From contig JAGOBX010000153.1 of assembly GCA_017999075.1 (NCBI GenBank), positions 1-7,818 on the forward strand: a DNA stretch of 7,818 nucleotides. The letters run 5' to 3'. This document shows positions 6,044 through 7,818 of the stretch, piece after piece. A program made the position numbers and the translations under genes. The number at the start of each line of letters is the position of its first letter. Positions within the stretch are counted from its first letter, which is position 1. The DNA comes from Candidatus Babelota bacterium (GTDB lineage Bacteria; JAGOBX01). Under the pieces are notes generated by a model. It saw only the letters and a list, made by a program, of their open reading frames with translations, was not told the DNA's origin and ran no database searches.

Positions 6044-7818
6044 ATACTAATTTATATTTCTGTATAAAATTTGTTTTATCTGCATCATTATTTATTTTTT
6101 TGTTTATATCGGATAATAATTTATTATATTCGATAAAATAATTATGAGTTGACTCATCTGAAGTTGATAGCGATAATGGTAATAGATTGATATTGTCAAT
6201 TATCAATCTTAGAACTTTTAATTTAAGTAAAGGAAAACCTGTTGTTTTTGCTGTTTTAAAAGCAATGTTAATGTTATTGGTTATTTCTTTTTTACTGCAG
6301 TTTAATGATATCATAACAGATGTTTTAATTATCAGGGCATTTATAAAATTATCCGTCATTCCGCATCTAATGCTTTCTTTTAAACTTTTTTTAATAATAT
6401 TTAAAGCTTTATTTAAATCATTTTTTCGAAATAAAATTTCAGCAAAAACTATACCTGATTTAATTGTTGATTCTGTAAACTGTAAACGTTCTGACAATTC
6501 AATTGATTGCGTTATAAGCTCTTCTGATTTATTAATGTTTAAGTAATCAAGTTCCGATAAAGCCATACATCTTAATACATCGCTCATAAGATTTTCATCC
6601 TGAATTGATTTTATTGTGATATATGCTTTATTGTAATATTCTGCAGCGCCATGAAAATCTCCAAGTATTCTCCGAATATCTCCGAAACTTATATACGAAT
6701 ATCCCAACCCTCTTGCATCACCGGTTTCAATTCTTAAATTATATGCTTTTTGATGATAATCAAGAGCACAGCAGTATTCTGCGAGTTCTTTACAACAATA
6801 TCCCAATCCGTCGTATGAATAAGCAAGACCTATTTTATCATTGATTTTTTGAGCAATGCTCAGTAATTCATTGAAACATTTTTCTGCTTCTGAATAATTG
6901 CATATTTTTGTATAACAGTTTCCTATGCTGAATAAGCCTCTGGATACCATAGAAATATCCCCCATTTTTCTTCTTAGTTCAATTGATTTTTTTCCAGTTT
7001 CAATTGCTTTATAATATTTTCCCAGATACCAGTAAACTACGGAAATGCTGTTTGAACATGATGCAATAAGTCGGTCGTCATTTATTTCCATAGCTTTTTT
7101 CAATGATTCTTTGCAATATTTAAGGGCTTTGCGCTGATTTCCTTTCCATCTGTAAACGCTGCCTATATGATTATTTGCAGATATAATTTTTTTTATATTT
7201 TTAATTTTTTTTGCGAGGATAAGCATCATTGAAAAATCTTCAATAGCTTTATCGTATTTTCCTATTAAACGCCAAGCCAATCCCCTCGCCTGATAAATTT
7301 CAATTAATTGAATTTTTATTTCTTTAGAAAAATTACGGTAATTTTTGCTATATAATTCAATTAGCTGCGAATAATAATCTATTGCCTGATTATTTGCGTA
7401 TTTTTCAGATGCCTGTTTTGCCGATATATTTAAGTAATGAACGGCTTTTTTTATATTTCCTGCATTTTTAAAATGAAAAGCGATTATTTCATTTTGTTTT
7501 TCAGTATCATGATTTTCAATCCATTCTCCGATATAATTATGTATTTTAGTTTTTATCTTAAATGAAATTGAAGAAATAATAGCATCGCGCAGAAGATCAT
7601 GATTGAATAAATAAGTATTTTTTTCTTTATTATTTCCAATAAAATGAAGAAAATTATTGTCGCAGAATTTTTTCATTGCAGAGAATAAATTAATTTTCAG
7701 TCTCATTTTTTTTGATATATACTCAATGACTTCAAACTTGAATTCTCTTCCTGCGATGGCTGCAAATGACAAGATTAATTTTTCATTTTCAAAAAATTTG
7801 TCGAATTGGCTTATAATA
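6042..7818 (-). CDS. C-terminal part of an AAA/STAND-type ATPase-TPR signalling protein (5' partial)
   Basis: The frame runs open through the right edge, giving 591 visible residues ending at the TAA at 6042-6044; the start is outside the window. Visible residues 1-26 (ISQFDKFFENEKLI, then SFAAIAGREF) match the segment that follows the ATPase core in bacterial AAA/STAND-TPR proteins. There a 'RIDRL..EE+.+L..AAVIGREF' motif opens a winged-helix-like region. Residues 71-80 (FNHDLLRDAI) match the following 'F.H.L+.+A.Y' motif, and 115-125 the 'HF..AG...KA..Y' motif. From about 176 to 415 there are six TPR repeats at a regular 40-residue spacing, with more diverged helical repeats before and after (121-156, 466-486). 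In known proteins of this build the missing part holds a P-loop ATPase, sometimes after a Ser/Thr kinase or adenylate cyclase domain. Which one applies here cannot be seen. TPRs usually bind partner proteins. There is no signal peptide or membrane segment in view, so a cytoplasmic location is likely. The TTG at 7770-7772 is internal Leu, not a start. Confidence 0.87.
   Translation of the reverse strand, partial: IISQFDKFFENEKLILSFAAIAGREFKFEVIEYISKKMRLKINLFSAMKKFCDNNFLHFIGNNKEKNTYLFNHDLLRDAIISSISFKIKTKIHNYIGEWIENHDTEKQNEIIAFHFKNAGNIKKAVHYLNISAKQASEKYANNQAIDYYSQLIELYSKNYRNFSKEIKIQLIEIYQARGLAWRLIGKYDKAIEDFSMMLILAKKIKNIKKIISANNHIGSVYRWKGNQRKALKYCKESLKKAMEINDDRLIASCSNSISVVYWYLGKYYKAIETGKKSIELRRKMGDISMVSRGLFSIGNCYTKICNYSEAEKCFNELLSIAQKINDKIGLAYSYDGLGYCCKELAEYCCALDYHQKAYNLRIETGDARGLGYSYISFGDIRRILGDFHGAAEYYNKAYITIKSIQDENLMSDVLRCMALSELDYLNINKSEELITQSIELSERLQFTESTIKSGIVFAEILFRKNDLNKALNIIKKSLKESIRCGMTDNFINALIIKTSVMISLNCSKKEITNNINIAFKTAKTTGFPLLKLKVLRLIIDNINLLPLSLSTSDESTHNYFIEYNKLLSDINKKINNDADKTNFIQKYKLV
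6573..7292 (-). repeat. Array of six 40-residue TPR repeats
   Basis: Six consecutive helix-turn-helix units share the TPR pattern, each with a small/Gly residue near position 4, an aromatic or Leu about six residues further on, a 'G.Y..A' turn and a 'K.++.+' second helix. Clear turn examples are GKYDKAIEDF, GNQRKALKYC, GKYYKAIETG, CNYSEAEKCF, AEYCCALDYH and GDFHGAAEYY. These start 40 or 41 residues apart. The 40-residue rather than 34-residue period is that of kinesin-light-chain-type and Rap-type TPRs, which have longer helices. The array is unusually rich in cysteine, including two Cys-Cys pairs in the fifth unit (GYCC and EYCC). Confidence 0.85.

Noticed and set aside
6187-6844. Two + strand frames (119 and 73 residues) opposite the TPR gene
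   Set aside because: The minus strand has six regular TPR units here; the + strand frames have no motif and are best explained as shadows.
7770-7772. TTG (on the - strand) as the start of the TPR gene
   Set aside because: The frame stays open for 15 further codons to the window edge, and these codons match the family motif that precedes the GREF segment, so the gene begins outside the window.

Overview
The window is a strongly AT-rich, almost fully coding stretch from a diderm (Gram-negative type) bacterium. The evidence for a diderm is an outer-membrane OmpA-type porin with a peptidoglycan-binding domain, followed by an AsmA-like (DUF748-type) inner-membrane-anchored periplasmic protein. 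The low GC content, the heavy use of ATA, AAA and TTA codons, and the style of the OmpA barrel and AsmA-like protein would suit an AT-rich member of the Desulfobacterota/deltaproteobacterial sphere or a similar diderm phylum. The lineage cannot be fixed from the sequence alone.

Left part (1-6039, + strand): three genes in a row that look like one envelope transcription unit. The first (cut at the left edge) encodes an OmpA-family protein with an N-terminal eight-strand-type barrel and a C-terminal OmpA/MotB peptidoglycan-binding domain. Its stop codon overlaps the TTG start of the second gene, a 967-residue AsmA-like protein with one N-terminal membrane anchor and three diverged copies of a roughly 215-residue beta-rich module. 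After a 51-base gap with a strong ribosome binding site comes the third gene, an uncharacterised protein of about 727 residues. It has an N-terminal EF-hand-type loop, a conserved-looking middle region with four clustered cysteines, and three predicted C-terminal membrane segments. The unit may link the outer membrane, the cell wall and the inner membrane, but the third gene's place in it is inferred from position only.

Right part (6042-7818, - strand): the C-terminal 591 residues of a large protein whose start lies beyond the right edge. The visible part begins with the winged-helix-like tail that normally follows an AAA/STAND-type ATPase domain in bacterial signalling proteins. It continues into a regular array of 40-residue TPR repeats. 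This gene converges on the envelope genes, with only two bases between the two stop codons.

I see no RNA genes, mobile elements, CRISPR arrays or attachment sites. The only non-coding stretches are the 51-base gap before the third gene and the two bases at the convergent junction. I found no clear new defence or mobile system. The most interesting points are the envelope operon with its threefold-repeated AsmA-like protein, the uncharacterised EF-hand/cysteine membrane protein, and the truncated ATPase-TPR signalling gene.
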